Shown one piece after another: positions 10,886 to 19,258 of a DNA stretch of 64,000 nt. Made by a program: the position numbers and the translations under genes. The notes beneath the pieces were generated by a model. That model worked only from the letters and a program-made list of their open reading frames with translations, ran no database searches and had not been told where the DNA came from. Position 1 is the stretch's first letter. Each line of letters starts with the position of its first letter. Source of the DNA: Agrococcus sp. Marseille-Q4369 (lineage in GTDB: Bacteria; Actinomycetota; Actinomycetes; Actinomycetales; Microbacteriaceae); the NCBI RefSeq assembly GCF_018308945.1, contig NZ_CP070501.1:434001-498000 (forward strand), in the 5' to 3' direction.

Positions 10886-12332
10886 CCCGCGCGGATTCCT
10901 GAAGGTGACGGAGCGGGAGCTGCCGAAGAAGCGCCCTGTGCCCGTCCGCATCCTCGACTGGCGCGAGATCGGCGAGCCCGGCGACAAGGCCGTGCTGCGC
11001 CGGCAGGCGAGCCGCTGCATGGACTGCGGCGTGCCCTTCTGCCACCAGGGCTGCCCGCTCGGCAACCTCATCCCCGAGTGGAACGACCTCACGTGGCGAG
11101 GCGAGGGCCGCGCGGCGAGCGACCGCCTGCACGCGACGAACAACTTCCCCGAGCTCACCGGTCGCTTGTGCCCCGCGCCGTGCGAGTCCTCGTGCGTGCT
11201 CGGCATCAACCAGCCCGCCGTGACGATCAAGTCGATCGAGCAGGCGATCGCCGACGAGGCGTTCGCGAACGGCTGGACCGAGCCGCACCCGCCGGCGCGC
11301 CTCACCGGCAAGACCGTCGCGGTGGTCGGCTCCGGTCCCGCGGGGCTCGCGGCCGCGCAGCAGCTCACGCGCGCGGGCCACACGGTCGTCGTGTACGAGC
11401 GCGACGACCGCATCGGCGGCCTGCTGCGCTACGGCATCCCCGACTTCAAGCTCGAGAAGCGCACGCTCGAGCCGCGCCTCGCGCAGATGCAGGCCGAGGG
11501 CACGCGCTTCCGCGCCGGCGTCGAGATCGGCCGCGAGCTCGGCTGGCAGGAGCTGCGCGAGCGCTTCGACGCCGTGCTCGTCGCGACCGGCGCGCCGGTC
11601 GCGCGCGAGCTCGACATCCCCGGCCGCCGCCTCGACGGCGTGCACCTCGCGATGGAGTACCTCGTGCAGCAGAACCGCGCCGTCGCCGGCACGGTGCCCG
11701 CCAACCAGATCTCGGCGCGCGGCAAGCACGTCGTCGTCCTCGGCGGCGGCGACACGGGCGCCGACTGCATCGGCACGGCGCACCGCCAGGGCGCGCTCTC
11801 GGTGACGAACCTCGCGATCGGCGTGCAGCCGCCGAGCGAGCGGCCCGAGCACCAGCCGTGGCCCGTGCACCCGAGCCTGTTCGAGGTCCAGTCGAGCCAC
11901 GAGGAGGGCGGCGAGCGCGCCTACCTCGTCTCGACCGTCGAGCTGCTCGCGAACGCCGCGGGCGAAGTGCGGGCGCTCAAGGTCGCCGACACCGAGGTCG
12001 TCGACGGCGTGCGCCGCCCGAAGGCCGGCACCGAGCGCGAGATCCCCGCCGACCTCGTGCTGCTCGCGCTCGGCTTCACGGGGGCGGATGCGTCGATCGG
12101 CGAGGCGCTCGAGGTCCCGTTCGAGCGCGGCCTGCCCGTCCGCACACCCGACTTCGCGACCGACGTGCCCGGCGTGTTCGTCGCCGGCGACGCGGGACGG
12201 GGCGCATCCCTCATCGTGTGGGCGATCGCCGAGGGCCGCGCCGCGGCCGCGGCCGTCGATGCGCACCTCGAGGGGGAGTCGTCGCTGCCGGCGCCGGTGC
12301 GGGCGAGCGACCGGCCCTTCGCCATCGCCTGA
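10878..12332 (+). CDS. gltD: Glutamate synthase (NADPH) small subunit
   Basis: The beta subunit takes electrons from NADPH and passes them through FAD and iron-sulfur clusters to GltB. It has 484 residues. N-terminal [4Fe-4S] cysteines are seen at C47, C50, C55 and C59 and again at C98, C102 and C106. The FAD dinucleotide fold is GSGPAG at 151-156, and the NADPH-binding loop GGGDTG is near 290. The GTG start at 10878 overlaps the end of gltB by eight bases with a GGAGGTG stretch just upstream. Length and motifs are complete. Confidence 0.97.
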   Translation: MADPRGFLKVTERELPKKRPVPVRILDWREIGEPGDKAVLRRQASRCMDCGVPFCHQGCPLGNLIPEWNDLTWRGEGRAASDRLHATNNFPELTGRLCPAPCESSCVLGINQPAVTIKSIEQAIADEAFANGWTEPHPPARLTGKTVAVVGSGPAGLAAAQQLTRAGHTVVVYERDDRIGGLLRYGIPDFKLEKRTLEPRLAQMQAEGTRFRAGVEIGRELGWQELRERFDAVLVATGAPVARELDIPGRRLDGVHLAMEYLVQQNRAVAGTVPANQISARGKHVVVLGGGDTGADCIGTAHRQGALSVTNLAIGVQPPSERPEHQPWPVHPSLFEVQSSHEEGGERAYLVSTVELLANAAGEVRALKVADTEVVDGVRRPKAGTEREIPADLVLLALGFTGADASIGEALEVPFERGLPVRTPDFATDVPGVFVAGDAGRGASLIVWAIAEGRAAAAAVDAHLEGESSLPAPVRASDRPFAIA

Positions 12333-12417
12333 GCCGCGCGCGCGCGGGCCTCTGAGAGGATGGAGGGGTCCGCGCCGATCCCACCCAGGCGGCACGAGCC
12401 ACGGAAGCGAGAGACCT

Positions 12418-13911
12418 TTGAGACGAGCCAAGATCGTCGCGACGTTCGGGCCGGCACTTGCCGGCTATGAGATGACGAAGGCCGCGATCGCGGCCGGCAT
12501 CGACGTCGCGCGCATGAACCTGAGCCACGGTGACCACAGCGTCCACGAGGAGGTGTACGCGAACATCCGGAGGGCATCCGACGAGCTCGGCAAGCCCGTC
12601 GGCATCCTGGTCGACCTCCAGGGGCCGAAGATCCGCCTCGGCAAGATCCCCGGCGGGCCGTTCGAGCTCCGCGAGGGCGAGCGGTTCACCATCACCACCG
12701 ACGAGATCGAGGGCGACGGCCGGCGCGCCGGCACGACCTTCAAGGGCCTCCCGGCCGACGTGAGCCCCGGCGACCCGCTGCTCGTCGACGACGGGCGCAT
12801 CGTGCTGCGCGCGGTCGAGGTCACCGACACCGAGGTCGTGACCGAGGTCGAGGTCGGCGGACCGGTGAGCAGCAACAAGGGCATCAACCTGCCCGGCGTC
12901 GCCGTCAACGTGCCCGCGATGAGCGAGAAGGACGAGGACGACCTGCGCTGGGCGCTGAACCTCGGCGCCGACATCATCGCGCTCTCGTTCGTGCGCGACG
13001 CGAAGGACATCGAGCGCGTGCACGCGATCATGGACGAGGAGGGCCGCCGGCTCCCCGTCGTCGCGAAGATCGAGAAGCCGCAAGCGGTGCAGAACCTGCC
13101 CGACATCATCGACGCGTTCGACGCGATCATGGTCGCGCGCGGCGACCTCGGCGTCGAGCTGCCGCTCGAGCAGGTGCCGCTCGTGCAGAAGCGCGCGATC
13201 GAGCTCTCGCGCCGCTGGGCGAAGCCCGTGATCGTCGCGACCCAGGTGCTCGAGTCGATGATCGAGAACCCCCGCCCGACGCGCGCCGAGGCGAGCGACT
13301 GCGCGAACGCGATCTTCGACGGGGCGGATGCGGTGATGCTCTCGGGCGAGACGAGCGTCGGCAAGCACGCGATCACCACGATCGAGACGATGGCCCGCAT
13401 CGTCACGGCGGCGGAGGAGCACGGCCTCGGCCGCATCCCGCCGCTCGGCACGAAGCCGCGCACGCAGGGCGGCGCGATCACGCTCGCCGCGCTCGAGGTC
13501 GCCGAGTTCGTGGAGGCGGCGGCGATCGTCGTCTTCACCGAGTCCGGCGACTCCGCGCGGCGCATGGCGCGGCTGCGCACGGCGATCCCGACGTTCGGCT
13601 TCACGCCCGACCCCGAGATCGAGTCGCGCATGCAGATGATCTGGGGCATGCAGACGCACCTCGTCGACCGCGTGATGCACACCGACGACATGATCGCGCA
13701 GGTCGACGACGTGCTGATCGGCAAGCAGCTCGTGCCGGTCGGCAAGAAGGTCGTCGTGATCTCGGGCATGCCGCCGGGCATCTCCGGATCGACGAACGAC
13801 ATCCGCATCCACGTCGTCGGCGATGTGCACGCCGAGGCCGCGCCCGCGTACCACGGCAAGCGCCGCATCGAGGTGCACCACCAGTCGGCGCCGCACCCCG
13901 CAGAGGGCTGA
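12418..13911 (+). CDS. pyk: Pyruvate kinase
   Basis: Last step of glycolysis, phosphoenolpyruvate plus ADP to pyruvate plus ATP. The best start is the TTG at 12418, because the family's N-terminal RRAKIVAT motif begins right after it and no ATG or GTG is available nearby; this gives 497 residues. A modest purine-rich GAAGCGAGAG precedes it. Substrate and metal residues are in MNLSHGDH (33-40). The catalytic lysine K217 is in VVAKIEKPQ, and ARGDLGVE follows. The residue after GPA, usually Thr or Ser in this family, is Leu (GPALAGYE). A GAGGAT hexamer at 12356-12361 could be its -10 element. It is followed by a strong hairpin. Confidence 0.95.
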   Translation: MRRAKIVATFGPALAGYEMTKAAIAAGIDVARMNLSHGDHSVHEEVYANIRRASDELGKPVGILVDLQGPKIRLGKIPGGPFELREGERFTITTDEIEGDGRRAGTTFKGLPADVSPGDPLLVDDGRIVLRAVEVTDTEVVTEVEVGGPVSSNKGINLPGVAVNVPAMSEKDEDDLRWALNLGADIIALSFVRDAKDIERVHAIMDEEGRRLPVVAKIEKPQAVQNLPDIIDAFDAIMVARGDLGVELPLEQVPLVQKRAIELSRRWAKPVIVATQVLESMIENPRPTRAEASDCANAIFDGADAVMLSGETSVGKHAITTIETMARIVTAAEEHGLGRIPPLGTKPRTQGGAITLAALEVAEFVEAAAIVVFTESGDSARRMARLRTAIPTFGFTPDPEIESRMQMIWGMQTHLVDRVMHTDDMIAQVDDVLIGKQLVPVGKKVVVISGMPPGISGSTNDIRIHVVGDVHAEAAPAYHGKRRIEVHHQSAPHPAEG

Positions 13912-13924
13912 GCCCGCGACGCTC

Positions 13925-13960
13925 GAGAGCCCGGTCGATCCTCGGATCGCCCGGGCTCTC
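13925..13960. terminator. Bidirectional hairpin terminator between pyk and tRNA-Leu
   Basis: GAGAGCCCGG at 13925-13934 pairs perfectly with CCGGGCTCTC at 13951-13960. Inside, CGATC and GATCG form a second 5-bp stem on a CTCG loop. It lies between the pyk stop and the convergent tRNA gene, so it can end transcription from both sides. Confidence 0.8.
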
Positions 13961-13965
13961 GCTCG

Positions 13966-14047
13966 TGCCGGTGGTGGGACTCGAACCCACACTCCTCGCG
14001 GAAGCGCATTTTGAGTGCGCCGCGTCTGCCGATTCCGCCACACCGGC
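13966..14047 (-). tRNA. tRNA-Leu (anticodon CAA)
   Basis: An 82-base class II tRNA read on the minus strand. The acceptor arms GCCGGTG and CACCGGC pair, with A as discriminator base. The D-arm region, a GCGCA/TGCGC anticodon stem with loop CTCAAAA (anticodon CAA, reading UUG), a long variable arm (CTTCCGCGAGGAG region) and a GGTTCGAGTCC T-loop are all recognisable. CCA is not encoded. No integrase or att-like repeat is seen beside it. Confidence 0.95.
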
Positions 14048-14083
14048 TCACGGCCCGGACGATCGCCGGGTCGCTGCGAACAC

Positions 14084-14089
14084 TAGGCT
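14084..14089 (+). promoter_or_regulatory. Leaderless promoter -10 (TAGGCT) for pdtaR
   Basis: TAGGCT ends seven bases before the ATG at 14097 and there is no Shine-Dalgarno site, so transcription would start at or next to the start codon. Confidence 0.65.
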
Positions 14090-14096
14090 AGTGGCC

Positions 14097-14735
14097 ATGA
14101 CCGACGACCTCTTCGCCGAGCCCATCATCGACCAGGCTCCTGCCGAGCACGCGACGACCGCGCGCACCGTGCTCGTCGCGGAGGACGAGTCGCTCATCCG
14201 CCTCGACATCGTCGAGACGCTGCAGGCCGCGGGCTTCGAGGTCATCGGCGAGGCGGGCGACGGCGAGCGCGCCGTCGAGCTCGCGACCGAGCTCGAGCCC
14301 GACCTCGTCGTCATGGACGTCAAGATGCCGAAGATGGACGGCATCAGCGCCGCTGAGAAGATCAGCGCCGCGAAGATCGCGCCCGTCGTGCTGCTCACGG
14401 CGTTCAGTCAGAAGGAGCTCGTCGAGCGGGCCGGCGAGGCGGGCGCGCTCGCCTACGTCGTGAAGCCGTTCACGCAGAACGACCTGCTGCCCGCGATCGA
14501 GATCGCGCTCGCGCGCTGGGACCAGATCCGCGCGCTCGAGAGCGAGGTCGCCGACCTCGCCGACCGCTTCGAGACGCGCAAGCTCGTCGACCGCGCGAAG
14601 GGCCTGCTGAACCAGCGCATGGGCCTCGCCGAGCCGGAGGCGTTCCGCTGGATCCAGAAGGCCTCGATGGACCGCCGCCTGACGATGGCCGAGGTCGCGC
14701 AGGCCGTCATCGAGCAGCTGAGCGCCAAGAAGTAG
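14097..14735 (+). CDS. pdtaR: ANTAR-domain response regulator (PdtaR-like)
   Basis: A 212-residue two-domain regulator. Receiver domain about 23-135: acidic pair E29/D30, phospho-acceptor D74 in VVMDVKMP, T101 and K123 (VVKPF). C-terminal ANTAR RNA-binding domain about 145-207 (RAKGLLNQRMG then EAFRWIQKASMDRR). In this family phosphorylation lets ANTAR bind paired hairpins and prevent transcription termination; mycobacterial PdtaR works with the kinase PdtaS. No kinase gene is adjacent, as is usual. The first 20 residues are an unconserved extension. The ATG at 14097 was chosen because of the TAGGCT element seven bases upstream. Its target RNAs cannot be told from this window. Confidence 0.93.
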   Translation: MTDDLFAEPIIDQAPAEHATTARTVLVAEDESLIRLDIVETLQAAGFEVIGEAGDGERAVELATELEPDLVVMDVKMPKMDGISAAEKISAAKIAPVVLLTAFSQKELVERAGEAGALAYVVKPFTQNDLLPAIEIALARWDQIRALESEVADLADRFETRKLVDRAKGLLNQRMGLAEPEAFRWIQKASMDRRLTMAEVAQAVIEQLSAKK

Positions 14736-14747
14736 CCCCCACCCCCG

Positions 14748-14920
14748 CTGAGTGGCGCCTCCCGCCGCTGAGTGGCGCCTCCTGCACCTGAGTGGCGCCT
14801 CCTGCACCTGAGTGGCGCCTCCCGCAGGTCAGTGGCGCCTCCCGCACCTGAGTGGCGCCTCCCGCGCCTGAGTGGCGCCTTCCGCAGATCAGTGGCGCTC
14901 TCCGCGCCTCAGTGGCGCCG
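14748..14920 (+). repeat. Left array: nine units of a 20-bp tandem repeat
   Basis: AGTGGCGC recurs exactly every 20 bases at 14751, 14771, 14791, 14811, 14831, 14851, 14871, 14891 and 14911. The typical unit is AGTGGCGCCTCCCGCACCTG: a nearly fixed 15-base part, then a variable stretch (ACC, CGC, AGG, GCC, AGA) and TG or TC. It starts 13 bases after the pdtaR stop. There are no spacers and no cas genes, and a 20-base period does not keep a reading frame. The same unit reappears inverted at 15901-16015. Confidence 0.95.
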
Positions 14921-15003
14921 CGGGCATCCGCTCGTCCTGACGTTCTCCACAGCCGATCGCTGCGGGGGAGCAGCGGCGGCCGGGCGGCGTCAGGATGCTC
15001 GCC

Positions 15004-15885
15004 ATGCGCAGTCCACATGGCTTCACGGTCCGAGACGGACTCGAGCGCGGGTACTCCGCTGCCGAGCTTCGCTCCATGGCGTTCACGGCTCCTGCGCGAG
15101 GCGCGCGGATCACGGCGGCGATCGGCGACGAGAGCCAAGCGCTCCTCGAAGCGGTTCGTGTCGTCGCGCAGGACGACCAGTTCTTCTCGCACACCACCGC
15201 CGCGCGCGTCCATGGCATCCCGTTGCCCACGCGCTTCGAGCGCGAAGCTCGGATACACCTCGCGTCTCCGACGGGCCGTTCCCGCATGCAGCGTCCCGGC
15301 GTGGTGGGTCATCGGCTCAAGTCGGAGGTCGAGGAGGTCGACGGGATGCGCGTCGAGGCGAGGGCTGACACGTTCGTGCACCTCGCGCCGCTGCTGAGCC
15401 TCGAGGAGCTGGTCACCGTTGGCGACTGGCTCGTGTCGACGAAGCGCCGCGATCCGCTGACCGTCGAAGACCTGACCAATGCGCTGCGGCGCTACCCGGG
15501 AGTGCGAGGGCTCCACCGCGCACGACAAGCGGTCGCCCTCGTGAGGGTCGGGTCAGAGTCGCCACGCGAGTCTCTGGTGCGTCTGCTGATCATGGGAGCG
15601 CTGCCGGAACCAACGCTGCAGCACGAGGTGTTCGACGCGACCGGCCTGTTCGTCGCTCGGCTCGACGCGAGCTGGCCGCACCTCAAGCTCGCCGTAGAGT
15701 ACGACGGCGAGCACCACACGGATCCGGCCCAGCAGGAGCGAGACCGCATCCGCCGCGGGAAGCTGCGTGCGCTCGGCTGGCAGGTCGTCGTGGTGACGAA
15801 GGATGACCTGGAGGACGGCGGCGAGGCGATCCTGCGCGAGATCGTCGCGGCGCACCGGCGCCTGAGCTCGTGGACGGCGGCCTGA
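15004..15885 (+). CDS. DUF559/Vsr-like nuclease domain protein with AbiEi-like N-terminus
   Basis: A 293-residue protein of unknown function. The N-terminal part (FTVRDGLERGYSAAELRSM) looks like the small helix-turn-helix domain of AbiEi-type antitoxins. A middle segment has SHTTAARVHGIPLP, common in actinobacterial proteins of this architecture. The C-terminal 90 residues match the DUF559/Vsr-like endonuclease fold: RLDASWP, then AVEYDGEHH, then LGWQVVVVTKDDL, with an aspartate and glutamate placed as in PD-(D/E)xK nucleases. The ATG at 15004 has CAGGAT seven bases upstream (leaderless pattern); an ATG at 14995 is also in frame. Bracketed by oppositely oriented 20-bp repeat arrays, it looks like an acquired unit. 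A defence, repair or mobile role is open. Confidence 0.8.
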   Translation: MRSPHGFTVRDGLERGYSAAELRSMAFTAPARGARITAAIGDESQALLEAVRVVAQDDQFFSHTTAARVHGIPLPTRFEREARIHLASPTGRSRMQRPGVVGHRLKSEVEEVDGMRVEARADTFVHLAPLLSLEELVTVGDWLVSTKRRDPLTVEDLTNALRRYPGVRGLHRARQAVALVRVGSESPRESLVRLLIMGALPEPTLQHEVFDATGLFVARLDASWPHLKLAVEYDGEHHTDPAQQERDRIRRGKLRALGWQVVVVTKDDLEDGGEAILREIVAAHRRLSSWTAA

Positions 15886-15900
15886 AGGGCCCGCGGTGCT

Positions 15901-16015
15901 ATGCGGGAGGCGCCACTCACGTGCGGGAGGCGCCACTCACGTGCGGGAGGCGCCACTCACGTGCGGGAGGCGCCACTCACGTGCGGGAGGCGCCACTCAC
16001 GTGCGGGAGGCGCCA
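15901..16015 (-). repeat. Right array: six units of the same 20-bp repeat, inverted
   Basis: Units start at 15901, 15921, 15941, 15961, 15981 and 16001, the last cut after 15 bases. On the minus strand each reads GTGAGTGGCGCCTCCCGCAC, the same core as the left array but in the opposite orientation. The first five copies differ at one base only, so this array looks younger than the diverged left one. It starts 15 bases after the nuclease gene. Confidence 0.95.
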
Positions 16016-16051
16016 ACCGACCTCGGGCGGGGCTGGGGCGGGCGGGGCGGG

Positions 16052-16492
16052 TCAGCGGGTCTTGATGAAGTTCGTGATGCGGAGGGTCGAGGCTCGGCGG
16101 CCCTCGTCGTCGGTGCAGACGATCTCGTGCACCGTCATGGACCGCCCGAGGTGGACGGCCGTGCACTCGGCCGTCACCCATCCGCTCGTGATCGAGCGCG
16201 TGTGGGTCGCGTTGATGTCGGTGCCGACGGCGTAGCGGCCCTCGCCCGCGTGGATGTTCGCGCTCACCGAGCCGAGCGTCTCGGCGATGACGCAGTAGGC
16301 GCCGCCGTGCACGAAGCCCGCCGGCTGCCGGTTGCCCTCCGCCGGCATGCGCGCGATCGAGTGCTCGGCCGAGAGCTTGAGGAACTCGATCTGCATGCGC
16401 TCGGCGAGCTCCCCCCCCGGCCGCTGCTCGAGCCGCGCGAGCACCGCTCGCGTCGCCTCGTCGACCTCGTGCTCGATCGGCTCCTGGCTCAC
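16052..16492 (-). CDS. PaaI-family hotdog-fold thioesterase
   Basis: A 146-residue hotdog-fold protein that probably hydrolyses acyl-CoA thioesters; the natural substrate is unknown. The active-site region VHGGAYCVIAET is at 61-72, followed by VGTDINATHTRS, the usual second strand motif. The GTG start at 16492 has a GAGGAG ribosome site with about six bases of spacing. It is transcribed away from polA, and its 3' end faces the right repeat array. Length and motif order fit PaaI/YigI-type enzymes. Assignment to a pathway is not possible from context. Confidence 0.85.
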   Translation of the reverse strand: MSQEPIEHEVDEATRAVLARLEQRPGGELAERMQIEFLKLSAEHSIARMPAEGNRQPAGFVHGGAYCVIAETLGSVSANIHAGEGRYAVGTDINATHTRSITSGWVTAECTAVHLGRSMTVHEIVCTDDEGRRASTLRITNFIKTR

Positions 16493-16531
16493 GCGCGCTC
16501 CTCGCTCGGCTGGGGTGTCGGCAGCCCCGGC

Positions 16532-16537
16532 TAGGCT
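16532..16537 (+). promoter_or_regulatory. Leaderless promoter -10 (TAGGCT) for polA
   Basis: TAGGCT ends seven bases before the GTG at 16545, with no ribosome site between them. Confidence 0.6.
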
Positions 16538-16544
16538 GACTGCC

Positions 16545-19190
16545 GTGTCGGATCCGAAGCCTACCCTCATGGTCATCGACGGCCACTCCCTCGCGTTCCG
16601 GGCGTTCTTCGCCCTGCCGCTCGAGAACTTCGTCAACAGCGAAGGGCAGCACACGAACGCCATCCACGGCTTCCTGTCGATGCTGCTCAAGCTGCTGCAG
16701 GACCACCGGCCCACCCACCTCGCGGTCGCGTTCGACATCTCCCGGTTCTCGTTCCGCACCCGCGAGTACGCCGAGTACAAGGGCACGCGCGACGAGACGC
16801 CGAAGGAGTTCAAGGGCCAGGTGCCGCTGCTCGAGGAGGCGCTCCACGCGATGGGCGTGCGCACCCTCTCGAAGGAGGACTACGAGGCCGACGACATCCT
16901 CGCGACCCTCTCGGTGCAGGGCGCGAAGGCCGGCATGGACGTCTACGTCGTCTCGGGCGACCGCGACACGATCCAGCTCGTCAACGACGACGTGACGCTG
17001 CTCTACCCCTCGGTGCGCGGCGTCTCCGAGCTCAAGCGCTACACGCCCGAGACGGTGCGCGAGCGCTACGGCATCGAGCCGGCGCAGTACCCCGAGATCG
17101 CCGCGCTCGTCGGCGAGTCGAGCGACAACCTCATCGGCATCGACAAGGTCGGCGAGAAGACCGCCGTCAAGTGGATCACGCAGTACGGCACGGTCGAGAA
17201 CCTGCTCGCGCACGCCGACGAGATCAAGGGCGTCGTCGGCAACAACCTGCGCGAGCAGCGCGAGCGCGCCGAGCGCAACCGCCGCCTCAACCAGCTGCTC
17301 ACCGACGTCGACCTCGGCGTCGAGATCGACGAGCTCGCGCGCGGGCAGGTCGACGAGGCGAAGCTGCGCGAGGTGTTCCAGCGGCTGCAGTTCCGCACGC
17401 TGCTCGACCGCGTGCTCAAGCAGGAGGGCAGCGGCGACTCGGCCGCCCCGCTCGAGCCCGACGTGCAGGCGCCCGCGGTGCAGAAGCTCGTCGACGAGGA
17501 GCTCGACCTGTGGCTCTCGCGCGCGAAGGGCACGGTCGCCGTCTCGATCGCGCCCGACGGCGCCGGCGGCATCGCGGGCTTCGGCGTCGCGACCGAGGGC
17601 GCGAGCGCCTACGTGCCGTTCAAGGCCGGCACGGCCGACTACGACGGATTCGTCGAGTGGCTCGCGTCGGACGCCCCGAAGGCGCTCCACGACGTCAAGG
17701 CGTCCATCAAGGTCCTCGAGCGCGCGGGGCTCCGCCTCGGCGGGGCAGCGCACGACACGCGCGTCGCCGCGTGGCTGCAGACGCCCACCGCGCCGCCCAA
17801 GACCTTCGAGCTCGACTGGCAGACCGAGGCGCTGCTCGGCGCGACACTCCCGGCGCCCGACCCCAACCAGCTCGTGCCCGAGGTCGAGCCCGAGCAGCTC
17901 GGCACCGTCGCGTGGCTCACGGGCGAGCTCTCGCGCGCGCAGCGACCGCGCCTCGACCCCGGCACGCTCGGCGTGCTCGACGACATCGAGCTGCCGCTCA
18001 TGCCGGTGCTCGTGCGCATGGAGCGCCAGGGCGTGCGCATGGATCGCGACGTGCTGCAGCGCATCCTCGACGAGATGCGGGCGAAGGCCGCGGGGCACGC
18101 CGAGGCCGCGTACGCCGAGATCGGCCACGAGGTCAACCTCGGCAGCCCCAAGCAGCTGCAGACGGTGCTGTTCGAAGAGCTCGACATGCCGAAGACGCGC
18201 GCGACGAAGACGGGCTACTCGACCGACGCGCAAGCGCTCGCCGACCTGCAGGAGACGAACCCGCACCCGTTCCTCGGGCTGCTGCTGCAGCACCGCGAGA
18301 CGTCGAAGCTCGCGCAGATCATCGAGGGGCTGCTGCGCGCGATCCAGGACGACGGCCGCATCCGCACCCGCTACGACCAGACCGGCTCGGCCTCCGGCCG
18401 CCTCTCGTCGAACGACCCGAACCTGCAGAACATCCCGGTGCGCACGGAGGTGAGCCGCGAGATCCGCTCGGCGTTCGCGCACGGGCCCGAGTTCGAGACG
18501 ATGCTCACCGCCGACTACTCGCAGATCGAGATGCGCATCATGGCGCACCTCTCGGGCGACGAGGGACTCATCGAGGCGTTCCTCTCGGGCGAGGACCTGC
18601 ACCGCTTCGTCGGCAGCCGCATCTTCGGCGTCGACCCGAGCGAGGTCACGGCGCTGCAGCGCGTCAAGGTCAAGGCGATGAGCTACGGCCTCGCGTACGG
18701 GCTGAGCGCCTTCGGGCTCTCGAAGCAGCTGCGCATCTCGCAAGCCGAGGCGAAGCAGCTCATGCTCGACTACTTCCAGCGCTTCGGCGGCATCCGCGAC
18801 TACCTCCGCGGCGTCGTGATGCAGGCGAAGGACGACGGCTACACGACCACGATCTTCGGCCGCCGCCGCCCGTTCCCCGACCTGACGTCGTCGAACCGCG
18901 TGTTGCGCGAGAACGCCGAGCGGCAGGCGCTCAACTCGCCCATCCAGGGCTCGGCCGCCGACATCATCAAGCGCGCGATGATCGCGATCGACCGCCGCAT
19001 CGCCGACGAGGGGCTCGGCTCGCGCATGCTGCTGCAGGTGCACGACGAGCTCGTCTTCGAGGTCGCGACCGGCGAGCGCGAGGCGCTCGAGGCGATCGTC
19101 CGCGCCGAGATGGGCGGCGCGGCCGAGCTCTCGGTGCCGCTCGAGGTGCAGGTCGGCGTCGGCCCGAACTGGGACGCCGCCGCGCACTGA
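16545..19190 (+). CDS. polA: DNA polymerase I
   Basis: Repair and Okazaki-fragment polymerase, 881 residues with the GTG start at 16545. The 5'-3' exonuclease domain occupies about 1-300 (MVIDGHSLAFRAFFALP, YEADDILATL, GESSDNLIGI). A middle domain of the 3'-5' exonuclease fold lacks the catalytic DxE residues, so proofreading is probably absent, as in other actinobacterial Pol I. Polymerase motifs are complete: TGRLSS-type SGRLSSNDPNLQNIP, motif A DYSQIEMR near 656, motif B KAMSYGLAYG, motif C VHDEL near 832. It is divergent from the thioesterase and read from a TAGGCT leaderless promoter. Confidence 0.97.
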   Translation: MSDPKPTLMVIDGHSLAFRAFFALPLENFVNSEGQHTNAIHGFLSMLLKLLQDHRPTHLAVAFDISRFSFRTREYAEYKGTRDETPKEFKGQVPLLEEALHAMGVRTLSKEDYEADDILATLSVQGAKAGMDVYVVSGDRDTIQLVNDDVTLLYPSVRGVSELKRYTPETVRERYGIEPAQYPEIAALVGESSDNLIGIDKVGEKTAVKWITQYGTVENLLAHADEIKGVVGNNLREQRERAERNRRLNQLLTDVDLGVEIDELARGQVDEAKLREVFQRLQFRTLLDRVLKQEGSGDSAAPLEPDVQAPAVQKLVDEELDLWLSRAKGTVAVSIAPDGAGGIAGFGVATEGASAYVPFKAGTADYDGFVEWLASDAPKALHDVKASIKVLERAGLRLGGAAHDTRVAAWLQTPTAPPKTFELDWQTEALLGATLPAPDPNQLVPEVEPEQLGTVAWLTGELSRAQRPRLDPGTLGVLDDIELPLMPVLVRMERQGVRMDRDVLQRILDEMRAKAAGHAEAAYAEIGHEVNLGSPKQLQTVLFEELDMPKTRATKTGYSTDAQALADLQETNPHPFLGLLLQHRETSKLAQIIEGLLRAIQDDGRIRTRYDQTGSASGRLSSNDPNLQNIPVRTEVSREIRSAFAHGPEFETMLTADYSQIEMRIMAHLSGDEGLIEAFLSGEDLHRFVGSRIFGVDPSEVTALQRVKVKAMSYGLAYGLSAFGLSKQLRISQAEAKQLMLDYFQRFGGIRDYLRGVVMQAKDDGYTTTIFGRRRPFPDLTSSNRVLRENAERQALNSPIQGSAADIIKRAMIAIDRRIADEGLGSRMLLQVHDELVFEVATGEREALEAIVRAEMGGAAELSVPLEVQVGVGPNWDAAAH

Positions 19191-19246
19191 GCCGCGACCT
19201 CCGTGCCCGCCGGGCCCACCGCATCCGTCCCCCAGGGGCCGACGCC

Positions 19247-19252
19247 TAGGCT
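19247..19252 (+). promoter_or_regulatory. Leaderless promoter -10 (TAGGCT) for the oxidoreductase
   Basis: TAGGCT ends six bases before the ATG at 19259; no Shine-Dalgarno site is present. Confidence 0.6.
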
Positions 19253-19258
19253 GTCGGC

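Noticed and set aside
6335-11413. Very long open frame antisense to gltB-gltD, about 1690 codons
   Set aside because: High third-position GC keeps the antisense frame open. It is Arg/Asp/Val-rich with no family motif and covers two certain genes. The same applies to the antisense frame at 32632-37731 over uvrA.
14748-16015. Repeat arrays as a CRISPR locus
   Set aside because: The 20-base units abut each other without unique spacers, there are no cas genes, and the unit length is too short.
13966-16015. tRNA-Leu as an integration site for the nuclease islet
   Set aside because: No integrase, no duplicated tRNA 3' end beyond the islet, and the intact pdtaR gene lies between them.
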